Source of the DNA: Persicaria tinctoria | Lineage: Eukaryota > Streptophyta > Magnoliopsida > Caryophyllales > Polygonaceae | DNA: 64,000 bases | Assembly: GCA_037127255.1 (NCBI GenBank) | Contig: JBANSL010000004.1 | Span: 50,975,702-51,039,701 of the forward strand | Reading direction: 5' to 3' | In this document: piece after piece, positions 54,778 to 64,000 of the stretch | How positions within the stretch are numbered: the stretch's first letter is position 1 | Layout of the letters: each line of letters opens with the position of its first letter | Notes under the pieces: model-generated | Told to the model about the DNA's origin: nothing | Databases searched by the model: none | What the model saw: only the letters and a program-made list of their open reading frames with translations | Made by a program: the position numbers and the translations under genes

Positions 54778-54821
54778 GATCGAAAACTCACAAGATTGTT
54801 AGATCAAAAATAGTGAGTAAA

Positions 54822-54833
54822 GCTCTGATACCA
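54822..54833 (-). other. Primer-binding site of the Copia element
   Basis: On the minus strand TGGTATCAGAGC is an exact complement of the initiator-methionine tRNA 3' end, two bases after the 5' LTR border at 54836. Confidence 0.9.
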
Positions 54834-54835
54834 AT

Positions 54836-55339
54836 TGAAGGTTCGATAATATAAGAACAATGTAATAAGAAATACTCTAGAAGGGGGGTTGAATAGAGTA
54901 AGCCCGTTTTTCGTAGAAAGTCTCAAGACTTTTGGAGCTTGTACCAAAACCTTTGAGATAAACCTGAATCACAAAGTTAAACAATTCGAACCAAGTGCGG
55001 AAATAAGGTAAAGAAAATAAGTAAAGAACACGAGTAATTGTTTACGAGGTTCGGCACAACTTGGCCTACGTCCCCGCCTAGGGTTCTTCCACAACCCTAG
55101 GATTCAAAGGCTTTATTGATTCGCTTAGCTTAGGATCCTAATAGCTCACCGAGAAGCTTCTCTCCTATACAATTGCAATCTAGTCAACTCACGTTCCCTT
55201 GGAGTCCTAGACCAATCTAGAAGAGCCCCACCTCTCTCAACTATCTAGTACAATCCTCTTACTCTCACAAATCAATAGCCTAGTGCAACTTCCCGAGTTA
55301 TAAACTCTCGAGTAACACTATAAATGAATATATCCTATA
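54836..55339 (-). repeat. 5' LTR of the Copia element, truncated
   Basis: It starts TGAAGGTTCGATAATATAAG and follows the solo LTR at 49511 up to GAATATATCCTATA, where homology stops at 55339. About half of the 995-bp LTR is missing on the right. The flanking plus-strand Athila-like sequence begins abruptly there. Confidence 0.88.
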
Positions 55340-57463
55340 GTGCTTCCTGACTTGGAATCTCATGAGTGGACGTATGAGGTTACATGTGATGTATCTCCTA
55401 CTCCATCTGCATCATCTATTCTACGCTTGTCCATTGATGAACCAGGTCCAGAGCCATCAGCTTAGCCTCAAGAGGTAATAGAGGCAAACTTTTGCAATTT
55501 GGAAGGTAATGGTGATTACGTTGAACTGTGTTGGTGGTATCATATTCCTTCAGGAGAGAGTCATGCTAGACTATTTGATAGATTGAAAGGGTTTTTGAAT
55601 TTTATATTTTATACTTTAAATTTATCGAGATATGATGTCTTTTGTAAGATGTGTGCACAAGAATATGATAGGCTACTGAGGGCATTGACGATGTCTGATA
55701 GATAAGATCTTGAGATTGAGAATAAGTCAGACCAATGAAATTAAAGAAAGGCGCTTCTCGGGAGACAACCCGAGGTAAATTTTCTAATTTAGTTATTTCA
55801 ATTCCTAGTTAGCTAGTTTTATTTTCAATAAATTAGGTTTTCCATTAGACATTAGATAGTTGCTTTTAGTTTTTGGATGGACTAACTTTTCATGAAAAGT
55901 CATCGGAATCAGCTGAAGCAGGCAGGTAGCGGCCGCCGCAAGACCCAATCGAACCTTTGAGTGGCGTTTGTTCATGATCCTACTCTTCCACCACATTGCG
56001 AGTATTTCATTCATCTCTTCCTCTAGTATTTTATTTTTTGTTGTCTTTTATGTTTCATTGAGGACAATGAAAGGTTTAAGTGTGGGGGAGAGATTGCATT
56101 GCATATAGATAGAGTTTGCATATCATGTTTATTTATCTTTTCATATTTATTTTTACTCATATATCACATTTGAAAACAAATTCACAAAAATATCATGCAT
56201 TGTATTTAGGTGTTATTAAAGATACCCGTCTTGGTTTAGTTTGTCCTCTAATTCATTTTTATGATCTTATTGCATAAATCCCATGATTTGATTTAATTGC
56301 TTGAAAATGATTTTTGGAGGATGATTTGTGAATATAATTGAGCAAGTGTGGTTCATAGTTGAGGTTAAATTGAAATCTAAAAAAATATAACCCTTGTGAG
56401 TTTGTTTTGGCCTTAGAGGGACTTTACATATTATTCTCTTTTGCTTTTATTGTGTGATTATACTCTTCATCTGCTTGTGATTCATGACCGTATTGCACAT
56501 GTTTGTTGCTTGTGAATTTCAAATGATCGAGGCATATTTTCTTTAGCCATATTATACCTTAACCACCCTTTGCATTATCATTTGCTTGAAGCCCATCTGA
56601 GCCTTAAAGCTTATTCTTTTTGATAGATCTACAAAAATATATCATAGCCAATAATTAGTCTCACCCTATCCAGGAATTAGGAGGAGAATTGGTGAAAAAT
56701 CTTTATGTTGGAGTTGCTTTGAGTGGAGATGATGTATGTATGGTTGTGCATTGGGAGAGGCATAGCCGAAATAAGGTAACCCTTCCTGCATAATAGAGAT
56801 GACTTATTACTAGGGGCATAAGGAGGATAAAATTCACTTAGGAGTAAAAGTCTAGTAAGCTTGGACCTAAGGAGGATAAAATTCACTTAGGAGTAAAAGT
56901 AAGCATAAAAGAAAAGAAGTCATCATCCAAATGGAAAAATTGCATGAGTTGTATGGCTATTGAAATCGAAGAGCTTATTGATATGTATTGGAGTTTATGT
57001 TATTGGAATGGTTTGCGAAGTATGGAAATTTTGGTGTTGTTCTGGTTGGTTGTTGTTCCTTTATCCCGGATTTTTAGCACCACAAACCTAAATATTTTCC
57101 ATGCCTTATGTTCCTACCGAATCCCCATTACAACCCTATAAAAGTGCTCATGATGTTGTTTGCAAGTGATGACTTTCACGGTGTATGAAAGCATTTTGGA
57201 TTGAGTTGAGAGTTGGTCTTTAAAGCCTTAAACACATGAGAGCTTGAGTGAAACACATTATCCAGGTGAGGTTGGATTAAATTTGCCTTTACTATTGGAT
57301 CGCTCATATATTTGCTAGGATATTTGTTCTCTTATTCATGGCTCCTATTGCTTGATGTTGCTTTTATAAAATTATAGCATGAAGATCTTATTTGTGGGAT
57401 GATTAATTCTATATTTGTTTTTTATTGCTTGAGGACAAGCAAAAGCTGAAGTGTGGGGGAGTT
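55340..57463 (+). mobile_element. Athila/Tat-like element, 3' internal region
   Basis: The first 350 bases read as decaying protein (LPDLESHEWTYEVTCDVSPT; NGDYVELCWWYHIPSGESHA; YDVFCKMCAQEYDRLLRALT), which I do not recognise. Then come a conserved hairpin (55757-55774), a G-rich tract in GAGGACAATGAAAGG and GTGTGGGGGAG at 56055-56093, and a second one in GAGGACAAGCAAAAGC and GTGTGGGGGAGTT just before the LTR. This two-tract layout is typical of Athila/Tat 3' leaders. It contains a short direct repeat (AGGAGGATAAAATTCACTTA at 56821 and 56871). Confidence 0.65.
55757..55774 (+). other. Conserved hairpin CTCGGG-AGACAA-CCCGAG
   Basis: A perfect six-base stem with a six-base loop, preceded by GGCGCTT. 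Hairpins of the form CTTGGGAGGCAACCCAAG are common at this place in Athila/Tat leaders. The compensating bases keep the stem here. Its role is not established. Confidence 0.6.
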
Positions 57464-57757
57464 TGATAGCATGCATTTAGATGGTCATAATAGGTTGCAT
57501 TTAGTTTAGTTATGATGCATATCATGCATGGTTTAAGTACAATTTGCATATTTGTTCTCTATGTTGGTGGAGTCAGAATCTACACACTTTTATCGATTAT
57601 TTTAGGTAATCGTGAATTCGAGGATGAGACATGGGTTGATGACGCATTAGATGAAAATGTCTAGTTGATCGAAGAAGCTTATATGAAGATCTCAAGAGGT
57701 CCTAAGAAGAAGCGAGCATAAACGAAGAACAAGTCTGCAGAAGTTGTCGCCAGACAT
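57464..57757 (+). repeat. 3' LTR, family B, truncated
   Basis: It starts TGATAGCATGCATTTAGATG after the GTGTGGGGGAGTT tract. It shares CGAAGAACAAGTCTGCA and TGGGTTGA...GCATTAGATG with the solo LTR at 12233-13495 (other strand). Homology ends at CCAGACAT; the U5 half is missing. Confidence 0.75.
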
Positions 57758-58722
57758 ATATATTTTTTCTGAAATATTATATATATTTTTTCTGAAATTA
57801 TTATTATTCATGTTAAGGTATCTTAACGTAATGTTATTAGAAAATGTATTTTATGATGAGTAAATATGTGATCTTGGAAATTATGAGAGGATCTACTGTT
57901 ATTAATTTATAAATATGGTTTGGTGTTTACTCTAGTTTAATACAATTTGGTAAACTATCTAAAGGGTTTTAGGTTTTGAAATAAAAATGCCGGAATTACT
58001 TTAATGGTATAAATTTACAAGTTGATTAAAGATTTAATGTTTTATAAATGGGTTTTGGCCAATTATGATTTGAGAAAATGTTTTGCATATGAGTTGACTC
58101 AACTTGATATTTAAGAGTTGGAAAAGTTTGGGAAATGAGTTTGGAAATATTGTTGGCGAGATTTATCAATGGTTTTGATTAAATGGTTTTGGTTGATGTC
58201 GATCGTATCGGAAGGGTTTTAGAAATGGTTTTACTATCGGTTGGTTTTGAACATATTGAGAACTTGGGTTTTGTGCGAGTATGAATGTTGGTCCATCGTC
58301 TTATGACAATGACTTGATGATAGGTATGTATTGCTAGTGGATTACTCTGGACTTGCATTTGGGCCCTTGCTTGTATTATTCTGTTGTTCTGCATCTTCAG
58401 GTAAGTTCCCTAGGGGGCTTACTCAGGTTGGACATTCATGCCAGTTGTTGCATTTTATGTTAGGTGTTGCATATGCATAAAAGCATGTCATGTAGTATCC
58501 TGTTAGGTTGCACTAATTGAATGAGCATCTGCTTACTTTATGCGTTTGAAACAGAACGGCCGTTATCTTTGATAGTCCTAGAGTCTTTGCTAGGGTCAGA
58601 GGGTAGCCCAGCCTCATCGGGTACCCTGAGTCAATCGAGTCATGAACTTCCTTGTATTATGAGATGCCTACGGGCTTTATTGTGGAGCGGGTTAGGCATG
58701 CGTGCCGCCCGATTATAATGGA
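57758..58722. other. Unassigned sequence, LTR-like
   Basis: It starts with a short direct repeat (TATATATTTTTTCTGAAAT twice, 57768-57800). The rest has no coding frame; blocks such as CTACGGGCTTTATTGTGGAG and AAGTTCCCTAGGGGGCTTAC suggest the promoter/U3-R part of another LTR, but I cannot assign it. The family A element is inserted at its right edge. Confidence 0.35.
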
Positions 58723-59039
58723 TGTTGTCTAGGCAGGAGGATGGTCAAGTATGAAATAAATATGAAATATAGTTCAGATTGACTTCCCTGTCTCAGCAAA
58801 TAAATACAAGACTTCCTCCCGTTGTAGTAAGAGAAAAGTCAGGATCGAATCCACGAGGAAGCACGTCAGCAGTTCTCAGGTAGCTATCAGATTCTCACAA
58901 CAGCAGCAGAAAAGCAGAAACAAACACAGAAACAGAAAAGACAAATAACCCGGCAAGGGCAACTGAAATAAAAGCAAAGAACAAACTAAAGACAGAAATA
59001 AAAGCAAAGCAACAAACGGAAAAAAACAAAGCAAAAAGT

Positions 59040-59210
59040 CGTACTCGATCTCGACCACAAGCTTGTCGAGATCGACAAGAGCAACTCGACACAGAGAACA
59101 GAAAGTGAAAAATCGACAAAAGAAAACAGAAAACCAACTCGACTAAGACAAACCCAACTCGAGATCGACAAGAGGTAACTCGATCTCGACGAAGCTTCGT
59201 CTAGGTCGAC
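59040..59210. repeat. TCGA-NN-TCGA cluster near the LTR 3' end
   Basis: Four complete units (TCGATCTCGA twice, TCGAGATCGA twice) and several half units (CTCGACA, GTCGACC). The position in the LTR matches the clusters at 16965, 29330 and 50520. Confidence 0.9.
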
Positions 59211-60089
59211 CAGGAACAGAAAAAAGACAGAAACTTTAAAGTTTGCAAATTCAAACACAGAACTCAGAATTTTGGTGAAATAAATCAATATAATAAAAGA
59301 CTTCCAAGGCTAGGGTTTCAACACCACAACAATAACCATGCAAAACAACACATAAAGGCATAAAAGATCATGCTTTCCATCAAATAACTTTCGTCATTAA
59401 CAAATAGGCATATAGAGGCTCTCGCATAAACCCTAATTGTTACTAATCCTTTTTCACATAATTAATCCAAGTTGCATTAAGATCACTTTCGCTTCAATAA
59501 CACAAACAAGGATCACCTTCAACTTTCGCAAAAGAATCATGCTCATAGGGATAGAAGATGAATCGCACAAAAAATCTGACCTTTATCGCATCGCCTCACA
59601 TGGCCACCGTCGGGCTCACCCCAGCCCCAGAAGTGGGTGGACTACTCACGCCTCATCGCAGTGACAGACATTGCATTTATGAAGGAAACTTGCATTAAAC
59701 TAAATTCAACGCTTTTACAATTCCGGCAACCAACTTTCGCAAATCGCCAAAACCCTAAAAACCTCAAACTCCTAAACTACTCTACTTGTATCTCTGAATG
59801 GAATTGTGTGTGTCTTTGAATCCATGAAAAGTCAGCCCCTAGGGCCTTATTTATAGCCTTCATTCCCTAGCTAATCTAGGAAAGAAGATATCTATCTCTA
59901 TCTAAATCTATATCTAAAATTATATCTAAAAGCCTTAAAGATAAATAAATTGTTTTAAGGAAATAAATCTTAAAGGAAAAGATAAAACTAATTAGGGTAG
60001 ATCTTCATGTCTTGATAGATTGCGTCTTCCATAGATAGAACTTGATGTATTTGGATAGAATCTTCCGCCTTCGCGACCAAGGAAAGCCA

Positions 60090-60660
60090 AGTCTACTCGG
60101 ACAGGTCATCGACGACGCGTTTCTGGGCACTGCTCTAGTCGACCTCGACAAGGCTTGGTCGACTTCGAGTAGGATTCGTCGTCTGGTGCTTGATGTGGCT
60201 CGTCATGGCTTCCTGGGCTCGTCGACCTCGAGTTGGTCTCGTCGACTTCGACAAGGGCTAGGGCCATCGACTAAACCTCCTCGGGTTGCTCAGACATGGC
60301 TCAGGGCGGCTCGTCGATCTCGACAAGGGTTAGTCGAGATCGAGTAGAGGTGGCTCGGCCTCTCGTCCTCGGTTTGGTGTGCTCGACCGGCTCGGACAAG
60401 GACTCAGGCGCTCGTCGACTTCGACAAGCCCTAGTCGACTTCGAGTACGGTGGCTCGCCGACTAGGGTTTCTCGAGCAGCTCTCCTCGAGGGACTCCGGA
60501 TCTGGTGCTGTGGCTTCGTCGACCTCGAGTAACGGTCCTCGAGATCGAGTTGGCTTCGGAGCTCGGGGAGCTTGGTTCTCGATCATGGCTTTGTCGACTA
60601 GGCTGTGCCCGGACATGCTCGTTTACGTCGAGTAGGCTTACTCGAGATCGAGTAGCCTCG
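60090..60660. repeat. Expanded TCGA-NN-TCGA cluster in the LTR 5' third
   Basis: Eleven complete units (CGTCGACCTCGAGTTGG, GTCGACTTCGACAAGG and similar) occur at irregular spacing, mostly 20-60 bases, with CG-rich DNA between them. The solo LTR at 16767-18250 has flanking sequence on both sides of this place but no cluster, whereas the old copy at 6780-7626 has five units there. Confidence 0.9.
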
Positions 60661-60910
60661 ACTCTCAGACTTGTTCGCTGCTTTGACCTTGGACTTCTGT
60701 AGTGGTTTTCCGAGCATTTCCGACCTTCTGTAGAATTGCTGTAAATGCCTCGATTTCTGCGATTTAAACAGAAACTGGTGTAGATTCCATAATTTTGGCA
60801 AATAAACATAAACTACACAGATTCTGTACTATCTTAACCCAAATGCATGAAATGTATACAGAAATCGATATAAAAGTTACTGTAAAACATGGCAGATTCC
60901 GCTCACAACA

Positions 60911-62397
60911 AACACCCCATACTTAAGCTTGCTTGTCCTCAAGCAATACTTTTAATTGTCATTCAGGGGAAGTAATAAAAACTCTCAACATCTTAGATTC
61001 ATTCTTATATGTCCCTGCAATCAATTACCATCCTCGAAAAGGTACTAGTGTCACAGATCCATGCATGTGCAAATATGTAAAAGCAACATCTACTCATAAA
61101 AGGAGGGTTATGCACAAATAATTTTTGTGTGACAAAGCATCTATAATCAAGAAGACTTTAATTTAAGCTCATGAAGGAGTAGATTGGTAAAAGGCTAAAA
61201 GGTGGGCAATTTTTGGCAATGTGGTGCTTTTATGATCCGGGGAAATGGATCACTTTCAAACTTGAATTTCCACATTCCTTCTTCCTTTGATTCATCACCT
61301 TTCATAATGCTTTTATTCATAATAATGCTTTTACCTCTCTAACCTCAACACTGCCTTCTCGCGAGTCGCAAACATGGGTGTCATGAATGGCCCCGGATAC
61401 TTAGTGCGTCGGACTCCTCACAATGTGTCCCATCTCTCCAAACTATTATCTTAGAGAGCAGGGTCAATCTACCTTTATCTCCTGAGGTGATTGGATTTTC
61501 TTTCACTCATTAAATTTTCCATATATTTCAAATAATTTCCTTCCAAACTCCACAAACACCATATAACATCTCCATAATGTAACATCATTCTCAACATAAT
61601 CCCCGGATAAGGTAAAGAATGGAAATATTTAGATCATGTGGAGCAATATTTGAAATAAGGCATATTATGGCTTTTGTGATGCATAAGCATAGGTAAGGCT
61701 AGGAATTAACAATGAGCATTATATGGAAATATAAAGTCCTCCATCATTTTATCATGCAACATGTCAAAAGCAATTTCAAATTTTTCCTCCTTTCATGGTT
61801 TTCAAGAAAATAATGCACTTCATTGTGACTTCCCTTTACTAGGCAATTTCATGCTATATCTCTAATGAATCCAATTTTGCATCGTCGAGTTCAATATAAG
61901 CTTCCATGACTTTATTCAAAATTTTCAATGGGGGTCATTTTTCTCAAATTTTTGGAAAACATGCATATAAGCACATAAATAAATAATGCATTCCAAAATA
62001 GCCATGTAGCAATTTCAAAGAAATAATGCACAAATAATGTCAAATATGGCAATTATGCGTAATGTAAGCCCTTCCCCTACCCCATACTTAAACATTACAG
62101 TGTCCTCACTGTATAAAAAAAACAATGTAAAGGGTAAAGAAAGAAACTCACAAGACATGTGTGCAGAGCTGAAAAATTTCGAATGGAGCACCTCATAGTC
62201 CGAGTAAGCTTTGGTTCTATCCATTGACCTGAAAAAGTAGAAGACATATACCCATAATAGCAAAAACAAAAACAAAGTCTCAAATGTCCTAAAAAGTCTT
62301 ATGTACACGCTCTAGATTTTATAGTCGCTAGGCCGACTTTCATTAATGCTCAAGGTGGCATCTGCAGGGCCCATGTAGCTTGGGCCTCAAATAAGAC
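60911..62397 (-). other. Family A internal 3' leader
   Basis: AT-rich non-coding sequence between the last frame and the 3' LTR. It has two G-rich tracts on the minus strand, each preceded by a small inverted repeat: AGTGAGGACACTGTAATG then AAGTATGGGG (62081-62110), and TTGCTTGAGGACAAGCAAGC then AAGTATGGGGTGTT (60911-60945). This is the same layout as in the B and C families. Confidence 0.7.
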
Positions 62398-63369
62398 TCA
62401 ATTCTTGTCCATCAGCTGTAATCCTCCAGAATGGATCTTGTTCACCACAAATGGTCCCATCCGCTTCTTGTTGAATTTGTTGGGAAACCAATGATCCTTT
62501 GATTTAGAGACATAGAGCTTGTCTCCAACTTCATACTCCTTAGGCTCATCATTGGAAATCCTACACAATCGCACATACCAAGGCAGACCTCTCCCATGTA
62601 TAGATAAATCTTTAATGGAAATAGGAGAAGAAAGATCCATACCTTGACTTACCTTTGCGGAAACGGAATCGGGCACCACGGTGTTTGGTCGATCTCGACT
62701 AGGGCTCCTCGAGATCGACGAGGCTGCTGGCTCTGGTGGTGGTCTGGTCGAAGAGGCAGAAGTCGAGGAAGAAGGTGGCTCGTCGACCTCGAGTTGGCTA
62801 CTCGACATCGACAAGGACTCTGCTCCTGGTGGGATGCTCCTCGAGAACACAGGATCTGGTGGCGCCTGGCGGTGGTCGACCTCGATAAGCCTACTCGAGG
62901 TCGAGTAAGGCTTGGGTCCTGGAGTCACCATCGTCGAGGAAGAAGAAGCTGAGGTCGTCGAAGGGTGGTCGATCTCGACAAGACCCTTGTCGATTTCGAC
63001 TAGAGATGGTGCGTCAGGCGGATTCTGTGTCGAGGAAGCAGGAGTCGTGTTGGCTGGGTTCTTTTCGACCTCGAGTAGCCTATTCGAGATCGACGAGGGT
63101 GTGGCTTCCGTCTGGCTGCTCGACGAAACTGGCTCTGGTGGAGTCTCCTTGGTCTGGTCGAGATCGACTAGGGTTCTACTCGATGTCGAGGAGCCCTGGT
63201 CGATCTTGACCCCATACTTAGCTCCTTTCAAGGCATCCGAAAAATAATGAATCCACAAGGGCTTACCTTGGTCTGTGTCAATGGGATTCTCTGTGTTTTC
63301 CTTGAGGATTGCCATGATCTCCTCCACCTGGGCCTCCATGTCCCTTTTTTCTATCTCCTCAGGGGTCAT
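62398..63369 (-). CDS. Family A ORF: TCGA-repeat-encoded low-complexity protein with integrase-tail-like end
   Basis: The 323-codon frame starts MTPEEIEKRDMEAQVEEIMA four bases inside the end of the protease frame. After a short conserved-looking start (GKPLWIHYFSDALKGAKYGV) it has about 160 residues rich in Ser, Thr and Pro, with repeats such as LLEVEK, LVEIDKGLVEIDH, STSSRLIEVDHR and SSSQLEVDE. Each repeat is a translated TCGA-NN-TCGA unit in one of two frames. The last 50 residues (GDKLYVSKSKDHWFPNKF then MGPFVVNKIHSGGLQLMD) resemble the integrase C-terminal tail of Gypsy elements. RT, RNase H and the integrase core are missing, so the frame joins the end of gag-protease to the end of pol. 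The product is probably a disordered spacer; function is unknown. Confidence 0.6.
   Translation of the reverse strand: MTPEEIEKRDMEAQVEEIMAILKENTENPIDTDQGKPLWIHYFSDALKGAKYGVKIDQGSSTSSRTLVDLDQTKETPPEPVSSSSQTEATPSSISNRLLEVEKNPANTTPASSTQNPPDAPSLVEIDKGLVEIDHPSTTSASSSSTMVTPGPKPYSTSSRLIEVDHRQAPPDPVFSRSIPPGAESLSMSSSQLEVDEPPSSSTSASSTRPPPEPAASSISRSPSRDRPNTVVPDSVSAKVSQGMDLSSPISIKDLSIHGRGLPWYVRLCRISNDEPKEYEVGDKLYVSKSKDHWFPNKFNKKRMGPFVVNKIHSGGLQLMDKN
62690..63220. repeat. TCGA-NN-TCGA cluster inside an open reading frame
   Basis: Twelve complete units lie within the frame at 62398-63369, mostly as pairs about 20-30 bases apart. They are the same degenerate motif as in the LTRs and are flanked by the same CTAG/GTAG or CAAG bases. 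Confidence 0.9.
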
Positions 63370-63992
63370 ATTTCTGACCTTGGGTCCCCGCAGGTGATGT
63401 AGCCAGCTGAGATAGATTTGACCTCTTCCATTGGACCTGTATGCCTTTCAGTTTTATTAAAGGAATACTCAATTACCTCATCCCTGATGTTGAAGGTGAG
63501 CACTCCTTTCCTTACGCTTATGTTGGCATCCACCGTTGCCAAGAATGGTCTTCCTAGAATAATTGGACAAGCAGGATCTTCTTGCATATCAACAATTAGG
63601 AAATCAGCAGGAACGAAGAATTTACCTACTTGTACTGGTACATTTTCCACCATGCCTGTTGGAATGACCACTGTGTTGTTGGCCATGTATAGTCTAGCAT
63701 CCACAGGCTCCAGGGCACCTATCTTAATCTTGGACCAAATCGTTAAAGGCATAATACTAACACTGGCTCCAAGATCACATAGGGCATTAATTTTGTATGG
63801 ACCAAATCCAATAGTTATAGCAAACTGACCTGGATCCGGCCTCTTCTCCAGTATGTCCAGATGGCTGCACTCCTCTGTGATTTCTGCCATCGATCGCTTT
63901 TTGCTCAGAATCTCCTTCAGGAACTTGACGTAGGACGGCATTTCATTGAGAGCTTCTGTGAAGGGGATGGTGACGTTCAGCTTCTGAAGCAT
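63366..63992 (-). CDS. Family A gag C-terminus and aspartic protease
   Basis: The frame starts within gag (LNVTIPFTEALNEMPSYVKF, then LKEILSKKRSMAEI), the typical end of Athila/Tat gag. It continues into the retropepsin: CDLGASVSIMPLTIWSK with catalytic D73, ADFLIVDMQEDPACPIILGR and RPFLATVDANISVRKG. It ends GYITCGDPRSEI. In autonomous relatives RT follows; here the frame overlaps the repeat-rich ORF by four bases (ATGA). The window edge is near, so the real start is upstream of 64000. Confidence 0.8.
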   Translation of the reverse strand: MLQKLNVTIPFTEALNEMPSYVKFLKEILSKKRSMAEITEECSHLDILEKRPDPGQFAITIGFGPYKINALCDLGASVSIMPLTIWSKIKIGALEPVDARLYMANNTVVIPTGMVENVPVQVGKFFVPADFLIVDMQEDPACPIILGRPFLATVDANISVRKGVLTFNIRDEVIEYSFNKTERHTGPMEEVKSISAGYITCGDPRSEI

Positions 63993-64000
63993 CTTGATGA

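Larger units (their letters stand above)
58723..60910 (-). repeat. 3' LTR, family A, of the element at the right end
   Basis: The right border is GCTCACAACA next to AACACCCCATA (TATGGGGTGTT polypurine tract on the minus strand), and the left border TGTTGTCTAGGCAGGAGG. At 2,188 bp it is about 700 bp longer than the solo LTR at 16767-18250, mainly through a TCGA-rich insertion at 60090-60660. The U5 core lies at 58839-58860 and the landmark ACATGGCCACCGTCGGGCTC at 59599. Bases before 58723 (ATGGA) would be the target duplication; the other side is outside the window. Confidence 0.8.

Overview
The window looks like repeat-dense nuclear DNA of a eudicot plant. It has L1-type LINEs with C-terminal RNase H, a chromovirus, a SIRE-like Copia, Athila/Tat-like LTR elements with their long AT-rich 3' leaders, Pack-MULE, CACTA, Helitron and Stowaway ends, and degenerate plant gene fragments with introns. 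I see no intact host gene. Three LTR families recur; I call them A (termini TGTTG...CAACA, rich in TCGA-NN-TCGA), B (starts TGATAGCATGCAT) and C (starts TGATAATGCATATT).

Left part (1-13.5 kb). The 3' end of an A LTR (1-180) sits inside a LINE whose RT tail and RNase H run to a poly-A at about 2256. Then come degenerate exons: three of tripeptidyl peptidase II (4206-5077) and a doubtful FRA10AC1-like piece. A CACTA terminus ends at 6654. An old A LTR (6780-11730) is split by a 3.57-kb MULE (7627-11196, 10-bp target duplication) that carries a HAESA-like LRR kinase fragment. Inside that MULE is a second inverted-repeat element in a TA microsatellite, with two inverted tRNA-like sequences flanking a 134-bp satellite. 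A solo B LTR (12233-13495) has its own GTGGG duplication.

Middle (13.5-35.9 kb). A decayed 'putative gypsy type transposon' (Transposase_28-like) gene is split by a solo A LTR (16767-18250, GCTTC duplication). A 3'-truncated LINE follows (19262-22650). Two C-family 3' halves face each other (23430-29030), then come a partial A LTR with a 335-bp tandem duplication, a Helitron 3' end inside a Stowaway half, a CACTA 5' end, and a foldback MULE (31387-32521) carrying a Stowaway MITE.

Right part (35.7-64 kb). A LINE on the minus strand (48225 to 35672) is interrupted in its RNase H by a complete chromovirus (35914-44581; ACTTT duplication; LTRs about 98% identical by eye). The chromovirus pol has a scrambled RT active site and an Asp-to-Asn change in integrase. 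Next is a SIRE-like Copia (51088-55339) whose RT and RNase H are replaced by an A LTR fragment, which itself holds a solo Copia LTR (49511-50505, CAAGG duplication). A plus-strand Athila-like 3' region with a B LTR follows. The window ends in an A-family element (58723 to beyond 64000) that keeps protease but has lost RT to integrase core.

The strongest unexplained signal is the TCGA-NN-TCGA motif. It occurs more than 50 times, almost only in A-family sequence, in LTRs and in an internal reading frame where it is translated into Ser/Thr- and Glu/Ile/Asp-rich repeats. All coordinates were read by eye; boundaries without a target duplication are approximate.
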